Origin: Lonicera japonica
Lineage: Eukaryota > Streptophyta > Magnoliopsida > Dipsacales > Caprifoliaceae
Assembly: GCA_021464415.1 (NCBI GenBank)
Contig: CM038471.1
Span: 33,143,234 to 33,207,233, forward strand
DNA length: 64,000 nt
Direction of reading: 5' to 3'
The position numbers and the translations under genes were made by a program. The notes beneath the pieces were generated by a model. It ran no database searches. It saw only the letters and a program-made list of their open reading frames with translations, and had not been told where the DNA came from. Each line of letters opens with the position of its first letter. Position 1 is the first letter of the stretch. Below are positions 25,655 through 37,597 of the stretch, piece by piece.

Positions 25655-27056
25655 CATACCTTAGTCACTAATCTTGTTTTGATAATAACAATAACATTAA
25701 TCATGTGTATTTAACTAAGTTATTGTTTTAAGTAATAGCCACAAACATTGTTTAACACGTGGACAAAAACCGTCAAGCCGGAACCAAGATCACTTTTCCA
25801 CGAAGCTTACAAATCTTGTTTATCTCACAACACGTTTCAACTTGATCAAAGCTCATTCACCATTACAAATCAGTGAGGATCAAAGACCAAGACAAGTGAA
25901 GAATTGAAGAAACTTCAAAAAGGATTTCAAAGACTCGTTTATTAAATATTTGAGTAAGCTCTTTAGAATTTATGTAAATTTTCTTATTTGATCATTATAA
26001 TAGCTCATACAATGTTTTAACATTATTAGATTGATCCAATCAAAGTTTGAATCAAGAGTCTTTCAAAAACCTTCTTTTGGAGAAAAAAATCGTTTTTGAA
26101 ATAAATTCGTTTTAAATTCTAACAACCTCATTTTTGAGATCTTTACATTATAGAAGTCTTAGAAACTTACATTTAACATTCCCAAGCTTCAAAATTGATT
26201 TTTGAGCTAATTTGCAAAAGTATGAAAAATGAGATTTTTGGTCATTCTGGCAGCAGACCAGTGGGGACTATCAGTTGACTGATGGGCATTGCTCAGTCGA
26301 TTGATGGATACTCAGTCGACTGATGGTCCAGAAACTAGCCGTTGGATTTTTGATTTTTTTACCATTTTTTGGCATCAAATTTCTACCAACTCCCTCCAAA
26401 CGGCCATATGTTGTCCTAGACTATATATACACTATCTAAGACATATTTAAACACTCTTGAATCATTCATACACTATTCTCTTCATCTATATTCAATATTC
26501 AAATATTCAAGAACATTGCTTTTGATCAATCATCATTATCTTGAGCTATAAATTGTTGATCAAATTTGATATCTCCTAGTATGAGCTTAAATTGTAATCT
26601 TCATACACTTGAGAGCTATTGTACTTTGGTGTTAGTACCCAAATCATTTTCTTCAAATATTACGAGAGGTTTATCTCTTAAAATAGCAAGAGGTATTTCT
26701 TGTGGTGAGTGTTGTGATTAAGCAACATTTGTAGTGTGTAATCACTTGTAAAGGTTTGATCTTCACCCGGAAGAAGATCGGTATTATTGGAAATTTTCGT
26801 AGAACTAACCGAGAGCGGAAGTAGGGGCTAACTAGCCGAACCGTGTGGACAAAAAGTCTTCGACTTCTATCGGTTCAATCTTTCTATATCTAGCTCTATT
26901 GTTTATTGCGATATTTGCTTCGAGATTGATATTACTTAAGTGTCTTGTTTGATTACTTGTTATAGATTTTGATTAATTTTAAAAACAATTTTTAAAATCC
27001 GATTTAGTTTTAAAAACCCTATTCACCCCCCCTTCTAGGGTATTTTCTGACATACA
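25655..27056 (+). repeat. Copia 5' LTR
   Basis: Its left end aligns with the start of the 3' LTR at 34331 (shared AATCTTGTTTTGATAATAAC), although the first bases (TGTTG in the 3' copy) have diverged. The right end TACA precedes the primer-binding site by two bases. U3 contains three palindromes (26271-26323); a TATA-like TATATATA follows at 26422-26429, so transcription probably starts near 26455. Confidence 0.8.
26271..26323 (+). promoter_or_regulatory. Palindrome cluster TCAGTCGACTGA in copia LTR U3
   Basis: Three 12-bp sites: 26271-26282 (TCAGTTGACTGA), 26293-26304 (TCAGTCGATTGA) and 26312-26323 (TCAGTCGACTGA, perfect palindrome), at 22- and 19-base steps, about 100 bases before the TATA-like box. 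Position and repetition suggest transcription-factor sites, comparable in placement to the U3 repeat boxes of tobacco Tnt1 and Tto1; function is inferred. Confidence 0.6.
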
Positions 27057-27058
27057 AT

Positions 27059-27070
27059 TGGTATCAGAGC
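27059..27070 (+). other. Copia primer-binding site (initiator tRNA-Met type)
   Basis: TGGTATCAGAGC, the standard plant copia minus-strand primer site complementary to the 3' part of initiator tRNA-Met, two bases after the LTR end. Confidence 0.9.
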
Positions 27071-27112
27071 TTGCACTCTTGTTTTGATTTTACTATCTTA
27101 TAGTTTGCGATC

Positions 27113-28770
27113 ATGTCTATCTATCAAGGAACCAGACTTAACGAAGGTTCTTTTACCTCTAGGCCACCTCTATTTGATGGCAAAAATTATATTTATTAGA
27201 AAAATCGCATGTGTACCTTTCTTCAAGCTAGTTATTTTGAATAATGGAAGGTTACACTCATTGGACCTTATGAGATTACCAAAACCGATGAAAAGGGTAA
27301 CGTTACTCCTAAGTCTATTTTCGAATATGATGAGGATGACATTAAGAAAATTAAATTTAATGCTAAAGCTTTGAATTCTCTACATTATGCTTTAACCATG
27401 GATGAATACAACAAAATTTCTAATTGTAAAACTGCCAAAGAAATTTGGGACAAACTAGAGGTTGCTCATGAAGGAACCTCATAAGTTAAGGATGACAATA
27501 TTGACATGCTAATTCATGATTATGAATTATTCAAAATGGAGCCAAATGAATCACTTGCTTTTATGTATAGTAGGTTCTCTATTATCACTAATGCTTTAGA
27601 TCTTCTTGGAAAGGTATATTCAAATGAGGACAAGATTCGAAAAATTCTTAGAACTCTTCCCAAGAAATGGAGACCTAAAGTGATAGCTATTCAAGAAGCC
27701 AAGAACCTCAAGACGCTAAGCATGGACGAACTCTTAGGTTCACTTAAAACCCATGAGAATGAATTGGAGAGAGAAAAAGAAGATAATTCGAAAGCCAAAA
27801 AGACACTAGCTCTCAAAGCAACTTAACTAGAGGATGATGAGGAGTTGATGGGAGGAGATGAGAATATGGCTCTTCTTTCTAGAAAATTCATAAAATTTCT
27901 AGCTAAGAAGAAGAAATTTCAAGAAAAAGGAAACAACTTTGATTCCTCATCAAGAAGGAATAATGATCGATCACTTCAACTAAGAGTTGAAAACGAAGAA
28001 GTAAAGAAGTGTTTTCATTGCCATCAACCGGGGCATTTCAAAACTAATTGCCCGGTTAGAAGAAAAGAGAAGAGAGATAAGAGGGACAAAGCTTTCAAAC
28101 AAGTAAAGCATGCCCTCAAAGGCACTTGGAGTGATTCCGAAGGAGGTGAGTCCGATGCCAACTCTAGCGACGAGGAGACGGCAAACCTTTGCCTTATGGC
28201 AAATGACGATGAGTAGACTATATTTATGATTCATTTAGCGACGATAATGTCTCTATTAATAATGATGCACATGATGAGAATGACTATGATGAATTGTATG
28301 AAATGTTTGAGGAATTACATAGCAAGTTTGAAAATTTATCTAAAAAGTATGCAAGCCTCAAAAAGAATAATTTGATGGTTTCTAGCAAGTGTGAAACATT
28401 TGAGAAAAAAAATGTGGTTTTAAAAAATGAAATCAAAACTTTGAAGAAAGGAAATGAGAAAGAAACTCCAAACACACTTGTAGTAGAAAATGTCAAATTG
28501 AAAGATCAAGTGGACGATTTAACTAATAGTCTAGCCAAGTTCACTAATGAAAGGGATAATTTGGATAAACTATTAGGAATGTAAAGATGTGTATTCGACA
28601 AAGCCGATTTAGGTTATAACCAAATTGACAACCAAAAGGATTACAAAAACTTTTTCAAAACATACACACCTCATGATCCCACTCATCTTTGCTCATATTG
28701 TGGTAGAAATACTCACTATGTGGATCATTGTTACTATAAGAATGAAAGTTTTTCTAAAATAAAGCTTGCT
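27113..28770 (+). pseudogene. Copia gag (capsid/nucleocapsid), broken
   Basis: Starts at ATG 27113 with the copia-gag N-terminus (RPPLFDGKNY, the UBN2/Retrotran_gag_2 family). In-frame stops interrupt it: a TAG where a Trp is expected after NYIY (27197-27199), a TAA after SYFE, a TAA after EGTS (27482-27484) and one near 27824. A CCHC zinc knuckle (CFHCHQPGHFKTNC, CX2CX4HX4C) lies near 28009-28050. A stop at 28214 and a frame change lead into a Lys/Glu-rich coiled-coil-like stretch (28294-28584), followed by a second CCHC knuckle (CSYCGRNTHYVDHC, about 28694-28735). Its role was capsid and RNA packaging; it cannot be translated whole now. Confidence 0.85.
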
Positions 28771-31700
28771 TAGGTTCCAAAAGGAACCATCATGTTTGCT
28801 AACCCAAAGGGACCCAATACATTTTGGGTACCAAATGAGAAGTTACTTAAGGTTATAGTGTTGGTGTGCTTGAAAGCCAAAGGTAGAAAATCCAAATGGT
28901 TCTTGGATAGTGGATACTCAAAGCACATGACGAGAGACAAAAACAACTTCTTGAGTCTTATTCTCAAGCAAGGAGGGAACGTGACTTTTGGAGACAGCGC
29001 CAAGGGCAAAATCATCGGTATAGGTAAGGTTAGTAAGCATTCTACATGTATTGATAATGTTCTATTAGTTGATGGTCTGAAGCATAATTTACTTAGCATT
29101 AGTCAATTATGTGATAAGGGTTATGAAGTTATTTTTAAATCCGATCGTTGCATTGTCAAGAATGTTAGTGATGATTCTATTTTACTTATTGCATATAAAA
29201 CAAACAATGTGTGCACCCTTGAGCTTGATGATTTGTCTCAACAAGATGTTAAGTGTTTATCCGTTATTAATGATGTTTCTTGGTTATGACATAGAAGATT
29301 AGGACATGTTAATATGGACTTAATTCATGTTTTGTCTAAGAAATAATTAGTTAAAGGATTGCCAAAAACTAAATTTGCTAAGGATAAAATTTGTGATGCA
29401 TGTCAACTTGGTAAACAACATAAATCTTCATTCAAGTCTAAAAATGATATTACTTCAACTAGACCTCTTGAAATGTTGCATCTTGATTTGTTTGATCCTA
29501 TTTCGCTTGCTAGTCTAGGTGGCAAATTGTATAGTTTTGTTATTGTTGATGATTACACTAGATTTTCTTGGGTGTTCTTTCTTTCCCACAAAAGTGAAAC
29601 TCCACATGTTTTTGCTAAATTTTGTAAAAAAATTCAAAATAAAAAGGGTGTTTCTATTATGCATGTTAGGAGTGATAGAGGTAGAGAATTCGATAATATT
29701 TATATTGAAATCTTTTGTGATGAGCATGGTATTGATCATAACTTTTCGGCACTTAGAACTCCTCAACAAAATGGTGTTGTTGAAAGAAAAAATAGATCTC
29801 TTCAAGAGATGTTTAGGACTATGCTAAATGAACATTCTTTGCCGGAGTATTTGTGGGCTGAAGCCGTTAACACCGCATGCTATGTGACTAATCGTACTAT
29901 CATTCGTAAAAAGTTAGATAAGACACCCTATGAATTATGGAATAACAAAAAACCAAATATTGCATATTTTAAGGTTTTTGGTTGCAAGTGTTTTATTTTG
30001 AATGATCGTGATCACTTAGGAAAATTTGATGCTAAATCCGATGAAGGAATCTTTCTTGGGTATGCCACTAATAGTAAAGCATATAGAGTTTATAACAAGA
30101 AAAGTTTGGTAGTCCAAGAGTCTATGAATGTTGTATTTGATGAGTCAAATCCTTTCTCACCCATAGTACGTTCCGATGATGATGTTAAAATTGTCCAAAA
30201 AATTTCGGATATTCAAATTAATGATACATCTAAGGAAAAAACTTCGAGTGCTCAAGTTCCTCCTAAGGAGTTATAAAACACAGCTGAGTAAAACTCGAAT
30301 GATTTACATAGGAGTTGAATATTTGTGTCCAACCATCCTATTGATCAAATTCTTGGAGAGCCATCTAATAAGGTTTTGATTAGATCATCCTTAAGAAATG
30401 TATGCAATAATGTGGCATTTGTTTCTTAATATGCGCCTAAAAACGTAAATGAAGCCGAACAAGATGAATCTTGGATGATGGCTATGCAAGAAAAGTTCAG
30501 TCAATTTGAGAGAAACAAAGTATAGACGCTTGTTCCCAAACCTAATTATCACACCATTATAGGTACTAAATGGGTTTTTCGTAATAAAAAGGATGAAAGT
30601 GGTGTTATTATTATAAATAAAGCTAGACTTGTTGCTCAAGGATATAATCAAGAGGAAGGCATTGACTATGAGGAAACATATGCACCCGTTGCACGTCTAG
30701 AAACTATTCGCATGTTACTTGCTTATTCATGTTTTAAGAACTTTAAATTGTATCAAATGGATGTGAAAAGTGCTTTCTTGAATGATTTTATTGAAGAGGA
30801 AGTTTGTGTGAAACAACCGCCCGGTTTTGAAAATTATGTTTATCCGGATTACGTGTTTAAATTATCTAAAGCATTGTATGGCTTAAAACAAGCACCTAGA
30901 GCATGGGATGATAGACTAAGCTCATTTTTTTTATTAACAATGATTTTGTTAGAGGTAAAATTGACACTACCTTACTCATCAAAAATCATGATAATTATAT
31001 GTTACTTGTACAAATTTATATTGATGACATTATCTTCGGTTCTACTAACGAGAGTCTTTACAAGGATTTTTTCACATGCATGCAGAAGGAATTTGAAATG
31101 AGCATGATGAGAGAAATGAACTACTTCCTTGGATTACAAGTGAAACAATGCAAAGAAGGAATTTTTATCAATCAAGAAAAGTACGTGAAGGAGCTCTTAA
31201 AGAAATTCGACATAGAAGGTGCAAAATTAATGAGCACGCCTATGAGTACAACATTGAAGCTCGACAAAGATGATATAGGTAAAAGTGTGGACATCAAGAA
31301 ATATCAAGGTATGATAGGAAGTTTATTGTATTTGACGGCCTCTAGGCCGGATATTATGTTTAGTGTATGTCTTTGTGCACGATTCCAAGCGGATCCTAAA
31401 GAATCACACCTACTTTTCGTTAAACGGATATTTCGTTATCTTTTCGGTACTAGTTCATTATATTTGTGGTACTCAAAAGAGCACACTTTTGACCTAATAA
31501 GTTATTCCGATGCGGATTTTGCCGGTTGCAAAATCAATAGGAAAAGCACTAGTAGCACTTGTTATTTCCTAGGACATGCACTAGTATCTTGGTCAAGCAA
31601 GAAACAAAATTCGGTGGCCCTCTCAAAGGCTGAAACCGAATATGTGGTGGCCGAAAGTTGTTGTGCACAAACTTTGTACATTAAACAACAATTAGAAGAC

Positions 31701-31967
31701 TTTGGAATGAGTCTTAGCCACATTCCCATTAAATGTGACAACACAAGTGCTATTAGCTTGACTAAAAACCCTATACAACATTCACGTACTAAGCACATTG
31801 AGATAAGAGATCATTTTATTCGTGATCATGTGCAAAAAGGTGATGTTAATATTGAATTCGTTGGCACCGAATCACAACTTGCAGATATTTTCACTAAACC
31901 ACTTCCCGATGATCACCTTTGTACTATTCGACGTGAAATTGGTATGACTAGAGTATGTGATATCTAG
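28771..31967 (+). pseudogene. Copia pol: protease, integrase, RT, RNase H, broken
   Basis: The protease DSG motif (WFLDSGYSKHMT) is near 28905. The integrase zinc region (HRRLGH..CDACQLGKQH) is near 29290-29420 and the catalytic acids sit in HLDLFDP, SDRGREF and VERKNR. The reverse transcriptase has KWVFRNKKDESG, YGLKQAP and the catalytic YIDD (about 31019). RNase H has SDADFAG, ETEYVVAESC and KCDNTSAI, and the frame ends at 31967 after ADIFTKPL. Stops occur at 29287, 29344, 30274, 30427 and 30523, and there is a frameshift near 30930 between the YGLKQAP block and YIDD. The final 320 residues are open, so decay is patchy. Confidence 0.9.
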
Positions 31968-32204
31968 TTGACCAAAATATTCATGCATATTGATCATTTA
32001 TGCTTGTTTCTAAAAGCATACAAAATTATGTATTTATTAGATTCATTTTAATTATGCAATAAGTATTTAAGTAGCTACTGCTTCTTTTGCATATTATTTA
32101 ATGTACTAATATTATTTTTGTAGCACAAAAGTTGTCAATTTGCATATTCTAGGTTGATATGGCTTAAAGAGCTCAAACCTAGGACAATCTGGCAGAATAA
32201 GTCA

Positions 32205-32260
32205 TCAGTCGACTAAGGACAGTTGATCAGTCGATTGAAGGCCTTTCATAAGTCAACTGA
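32205..32260 (+). repeat. Second palindrome cluster of the copia element, before the extra ORF
   Basis: Three sites related to TCAGTCGACTGA at 32205-32216, 32227-32238 and 32249-32260, at an exact 22-base step. As in the LTR, the cluster is preceded by TCTGGCAG. It is followed by a pyrimidine-rich leader of about 440 bases and the ATG of the downstream ORF, so it may be a copied LTR control module. Confidence 0.6.
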
Positions 32261-32705
32261 GCAGTGGTTGGGAGCAGTTCTTCTTAACCCCTTCTTTCCC
32301 CTATTTTCTCTTTATTTCTCTCATCTCCATTTCGTGAAACACCATACCCAAACCTTCCCAAACCCACACAAACATCATCTATCTCCAAACTTCTTCATCA
32401 AAACACCATTTAAACGAAAAATCTTCATTTTCTTACATCAAAACAACCACAAATCACATATATTTCACCTCAAATCACTCAAACCCATCTCATTCTTTCT
32501 TTAACCCTAACCCTAGCCTTCATCGTTGATCATTCACCCAAAACTTTATCTAAATTTCTTTACAAATTCATCTCATTTCATCCAAATAACTAATTTATTA
32601 CCCCTTTCCTTCATCCAAAAAAAACTTCACCCTAAAAATCTCAATTTTTTTTTAAAAAAACCCTAACCTTTCAAAACCTATATCTTTCACCCCATCTCTT
32701 TAGTC

Positions 32706-33978
32706 ATGTCTCAAGGACCTCGCTCACGTCGCCCCTGCAAAAATGTGCCACAAGTGGGTACATCATCGGCTATCCCACCGCAAGTTCCATTACCGTCATT
32801 ATTCATCTCCGATGAGGCACGAGAAAATTTCAACAACAACTACTCAACCTGGACAATCGTTGAAGGTAAACAATTTAATTTTTAATTGTTCGCTTCAAAT
32901 GGGTTGAATGTTGCTAGTATATTTCAAAATCAAGGGATTATAAATTTCTTGAGTATCCGTGAAAATGTGTATCCACGGCTTATCCGTCTATTCTATGCAA
33001 ACTTGCACCATCCAGTACTTAATAGTGGACGTCCCAACAAGGCCCGCCTTGTTACATTATTGAATGGTCATTGAATTAGCTTCAACAAAGCCGAATTAAC
33101 CGAACTTTTTGGTTTCCCCATTGATAATGTAACGGAAGTGCCGTCCAACTTTGGGAACCTTCTTGGTTATAAGAAAAACGCTGCCAAAGGCATTCTCCTC
33201 AAGCATAGATTTCGCAATACGGGAAATGAGATCAAAACCTCTATGCTCAAACTCGATGCCCGACTCATACACTCGATTCTTGGATATTCAATCATTCCAA
33301 GGTGTGGTAGCCATGCTTCGCTCAATGCTTTAGAACTATTCTTAGTTGGGCTATCACAATGGGACATAAATTAGATTTTGGTAGCCTTATGTTTCATCAT
33401 CTCCTTGAAATCACCAATCGTAAAAGGTAAGGTTTGGTCTACGGAATAGCTCTCACTCAATTGTTCAAATTCTACAATATTTGTCTCGAAGATGAAGTCG
33501 ATGTTATCACACCCACAAATGAGAAGACCTATAGTGCCAAGGTGATCCATTTGATGAAATATAGCTTGGTACATGGTGAATGGACTGCAAATGATCCTCG
33601 AGATAGAGATGATAATAGTGGCGATGAGGACGATGATTCACCCCGGACAAAAAATGGGTGAAGAAGAAGAAGAAGGTTCCAAGATCCCTCAACAAGCCAC
33701 TACATCATAGGCCCTATCCAATCCCGTACTGCCCACGACGAATCCTCTAATGCCACCTTGCTTTATGCCATTCAAAGGCTATAGGGTCAAGTTCAAGCTC
33801 TTTCAACCAACATCACCAACCGTTTCAATCGCATTGAGGATCGACAAAGAACTCATGAAGAAGCCTTTCTTCGCTACCATCCGGAGCATGTCTTTTCGGT
33901 TTGGAATCCATATCACGTTGACCAAGGTTGAGGGCAATGGCCACAAGACCCTCAAGACCCGCAAGAGTAAGCGTTAGG
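32706..33978 (+). pseudogene. Extra ORF downstream of copia pol (putative plant transposon protein type), broken
   Basis: Begins at ATG 32706 (MSQGPRSRR) and keeps one frame to 33374 apart from stops at 32883 and 33072, then shifts frame (33434-33661 continues with an acidic stretch DDNSGDEDDDS). Visible blocks are RLIRLFYANL, an N/H-rich segment before ISFNKAELTELFGFP, and AKGILLKHRFRN. This resembles the plant domain found in extra ORFs of LTR retrotransposons (Pfam putative plant transposon protein); function is unknown. SIRE-type elements carry an env-like ORF at the same place, but no membrane segment is seen here. Assignment is by pattern memory only. Confidence 0.55.
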
Positions 33979-34316
33979 TTTTCTCCTTTTTGTTGATAAC
34001 AAAGGGGGAGAAATATGTGTGTTAGAGTGTTTAGTACACACTTCGTTTATTTTATGTTATTTCATTGAAGGACGTCTTTTCGCTTAAGTATCTTTTATTG
34101 TTTTTGAACTCTTATTATGGTTTGGTTTTTTTTTTGATAGTTATGCGTAGTTGAACTTACAACTTTATTATTAAGTTATTTAGTTGCAACAGTTTGAATT
34201 AATGTTATACATGCTTGTTACATTCGACCCTATGCATAATTTGAGGGGGAGCTTCCCCTTTTTTATTTCAACTTATGTTTTTAATTGATAACACACATTA
34301 ATCTATTGTCATCATC

Positions 34317-34545
34317 AAAAAGGGGGAGATTGTTGACCTTATAGTCATTAATCTTGTTTTGATAATAACAATAACATTAATCATGTGTATTTAACTAAGT
34401 TATTGTTTTAAGTAATAGCCACAAACATTGTTTAACACGTGGACAAAAACTGTCAAGCCGAAACCAAGATCACTCTTCCACAAAGCTTACAAATGCTTGT
34501 TACATTGAAGTGTATCTCACAATACACTTCAATGAGGACCAATGT
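34317..34545 (+). repeat. Copia polypurine tract and truncated 3' LTR
   Basis: AAAAGGGGGAGAT precedes the LTR start TGTTGACC at 34331. The LTR aligns with the 5' LTR for about 200 bases, then carries a local 12-bp inverted pair (CATTGAAGTGTA..TACACTTCAATG, about 34504-34535) not seen in the 5' LTR. It stops where gypsy RNase H sequence begins (about 34546). About 85 percent of the LTR is missing. Confidence 0.75.
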
Positions 34546-35699
34546 AGTTTATCTCAAATGGGGATAATTTTTGGCTGATGTAGTAGATGGCCTGCTCTTT
34601 TCGTATATCGGTCAGATGTTGGGCAAGCATGGCCCCCGCAGCCGAATTGATGACGGTCAAGTATAGAATTAGTGGCAGTCCGGTCTGTGGCGGGGCTAAC
34701 ACTGGAGGTTTGGAGAGGTAGTCTTTTATTCTATCAAAAGCTTCCTGGCATTGATCGTCCCATGCTCCTGGTGATGACTTCTATAGGAGTTTGAAGATGG
34801 GTTCGCAAGTTTGAGTGAGCTGAGAGATGAACCTGTTGATGTACTGCAGATTACCTAAAAATCTTCGGACTTCCTTCTTAGTACGAGGCTCGGGCATGTC
34901 TCGGATAGCTCGGACTTTGGCAGGGTCTACCTCGATTCCCTTTTTACTGACGACATAGCCCAGGAGTTTTCCTTTGGTTACCCCGAACACACATTTCTGC
35001 GGATTGAGTATCATCTGATACTGGCGGAGCCTGTCAAAAAAGGTTCGCAAGGTTGGTACATGGCCTTCCCTCTCCTTCGACTTGATTATCATGTCGTCCA
35101 CATACACCTCTACTTCTTTGTGAATCATGTCGTGAAAGATAGCTGTTGCTGCCCTCTGATATGTTGCTCCGGCATTCTTCAACCCAAATGGCATAACGGT
35201 GTAACAGTATGTTCCCCACGGTGTGATGAATACTGTTTTCTCCTGGTGATCCGGGTGCATCTTGATCTAATTATATCCGACGAAACCATCTACGAATGAC
35301 TTCAGGGCATGGTTGGCAGTATTATCCACTATCAAATTAATGTTGGGTAATGGGAAATCGTCTTTCGGGCAAGCTTTATTGAGATCTCGGTAATCTACGT
35401 ACATGCGGACTTTCCCATTCGCTTTTGGGACGGGTACAATGTTGGCTAACCATGAAAGGTATTCGATTACCCGCAAGAACCCCACACTTAGTTGTTTCAT
35501 CACTTCTTTCGATTACTCGCAAGAACCCCACACTTAGTTGTTTCATCACTTCTTCTTTCACTTTTAGTGACCATTCTGGCGTAAGTTTCCTCAACTTCTG
35601 TTTGACGGGCCTAAATTTCGGCTTGGTTTGTATCTCGTGCATGAATATCTGGCTGTTCAAAGCTGGCATATCTTCATAAGACCAGGCGAAGACATCCAC
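34546..35699 (-). pseudogene. Gypsy reverse transcriptase and start of RNase H, broken
   Basis: From 35699 downward: VFAWSYEDMP (gypsy pre-RT block), then NIVPVPKANGKVRMYVDYRDLN, KTVFITPWGTYCYTVMPFGLKNAG and the catalytic motif VYVDDMI (about 35085-35110), then LGNLQYINRFI. RNase H begins at about 34740 and ends abruptly near QAIYYISQKL. Damage: a 47-bp tandem duplication near 35460-35555 that breaks the frame, a TAG replacing an expected Gln (35267-35269), and a TAG at 34781-34783. Polymerase activity for this copy is lost. Confidence 0.85.
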
Positions 35700-36396
35700 G
35701 TACTCTTTCAGAGTTTATGTGAATTCCTCTATTTCTGTCTCACTTAGACTTGCCCCAATACGGACCTCTTTTCTTTCCTCTTCTGTCTCGAGGTTAATCA
35801 CGAGAGTGTCTCCTTCCTCGCTCTGTATACGCTGCTCCTCCTGTTCATGGTGTTCGTTCAGTCTTTCCAACTCCATATAAGCAATTTACAGAATTAAAAT
35901 CAAAAGGATAACGCAAAACAGAGTTTTCTTCATTGATAATAGTGCTTACAAGTACAAGTTTAAAAAGTAAATCTAGGAGTGACTCCTCCCTAGCCTTACC
36001 CTCACTCTTATCTCTCACCCTTACAATTTCACTATTTCCCCCCTTTTCTTGGTAATTCGGATCAGCGTGTATCAAGTGTACAGGGTCGTCTCTTGGCTCG
36101 TCATCCCCTAGAGCCATGATGTCGAAGAGATCTCCGATCATTTTTTCCTCTTCATCCTCCTTGTCTTCATTTTCTTCTTTCGGCCTGATCGTCAATTTGG
36201 TAGAGAAAATGTGTATAACGTTTTCCTTGATATAAAGGTCCTCTTCATAGAAGATTTATCATCCTGGAAGGTTCTCTCCGTCGCTGTTTCTCCAAGGCTC
36301 TTGAAAGCCGCAAAAGAGGAAGTCCTCTCCTTCTTTGATGAAAAATCCATTCAGAGAGCTAAAACTCGTATACTGATGCCCTCGGCTCCTTTTCTC

Positions 36397-37344
36397 TTAG
36401 TTGTCTTCTTCGGTGTGTTGGTACCCCAAACCTTCCATTTTGTACCTCGTTACCGGTTTCAAGGCTTGAAGTAATCCCGACTGTCCCATTCCCATACTGG
36501 CTCCAGGTAAGTATTTCATCATTCTCAGCATTTTTGTGATCCTGGTGCTGAGACCAGGGATATTGTCAAGGGGTAGATACTCGATTCTCTGGGTGGTGAG
36601 AGCTTGTACCTGAGGCTCGTAAGAAAAGCCTCCCAACTGTATGCTCTAGCTCCCGATGCCCAAAACGGGTAATTCTAGATCTGCCAAGGTCCTCTCAGGA
36701 TCTCCTTGGATGGTGATTATATTTTCTTCGAACGGTATCTTGATCTTCTGGTGTAAAGAGGAGGGGAGTGCTCCTACGTCATGTAGCCATACTCTTCCCA
36801 ACAGAAGATTGAAACTGGAGGGAATGTCTATGATTTGGAAGTCGGCAGGAAAGTTTTCGGGACCGACCATGAGATCTAGCTTTAGAGAGCCCAGAACAGC
36901 CCTTCTGGTGTTGTCATAGGCTCTAACGGTCACAGTTGACGGAGAAAGTTCTGAGTCTAAGATACTTAGACATTTAGCGAACTTCAAAGGGTAAACATTT
37001 ATAGTTGACCCGTTGTCGATGAGGACCTGTGGCAGGACTTTTCCTCGGGTTCGGACAGTAATATAGAGGGCCAGACTGTGTTTTCTTCCCAATGGAGATA
37101 AGTCTTCATCTGAAAATGACAGACTTCTTTGGACTGTAAGGGACCCGATCATGTTGGGCAGTTGTTCTGGTGTGGAATCTGGTGATACGACGACCTCATC
37201 TAGGAGTTTGATGAAGGCGGTCCTATGAGGTTTGGAGGCAACTAAGAGGCCCCAAATGGTGATGTGTGCCTGAGTTTTCTTCAACTGTTTCAGCACTCGA
37301 TCTTCTCTTATTTCTTTAGGAGGTGGCGATTTCTCGGCATCCAT
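36397..37344 (-). pseudogene. Gypsy protease and linker region, broken
   Basis: The minus-strand frame from 37344 to 36646 carries an aspartic protease with VLIDNGSTINVYP as active site (DNG rather than DTG, usual in Tat/Ogre) and a later FNLLLGRVWLH block. After a stop the frame 36636-36397 continues with MGGFSYE and a Gly-rich MGMGQSGLLQAL segment, the linker between protease and RT in this group. The stretch 35700-36396 holds further acidic linker sequence in broken frames. Confidence 0.75.
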
Positions 37345-37597
37345 TAGTGGTGGCTAGTATACCCTCCCTGAACGAGTAATTTGTTGTATCCAAAGGGATT
37401 CTGGGTCTGTTCCCTCTGAGATTTCTGATGACTCTGGCTCTGCTGACCAACTGAAAGTCTCGGGAGAAGTTTCTATCATACAGATTTCTCCCTTGGGGGG
37501 GCCTCGGGGCTTCCATGGCTGTTTCTTCTTATCCAGAGTCCATCCTATCCCAGATTTTTCTGGGATTGGTTTTAATTGTAAGTGGCTGTGGGATCCC

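Larger units (their letters stand above)
25655..34545 (+). mobile_element. Ty1/copia LTR retrotransposon, decayed, 3' LTR truncated
   Basis: Order: 5' LTR (25655-27056), primer-binding site, gag with zinc knuckles, protease, integrase, reverse transcriptase, RNase H, a further ORF downstream of pol, polypurine tract, and about 215 bp of 3' LTR. The integrase-before-RT order defines copia. The gag start, the long coiled stretch between gag and protease, and the extra downstream ORF recall the SIRE/Maximus lineage (inference). Several nonsense codons and at least two frameshifts make it non-autonomous. The 3' LTR runs directly into the gypsy remnant, so part of both elements has been deleted. 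Confidence 0.9.
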
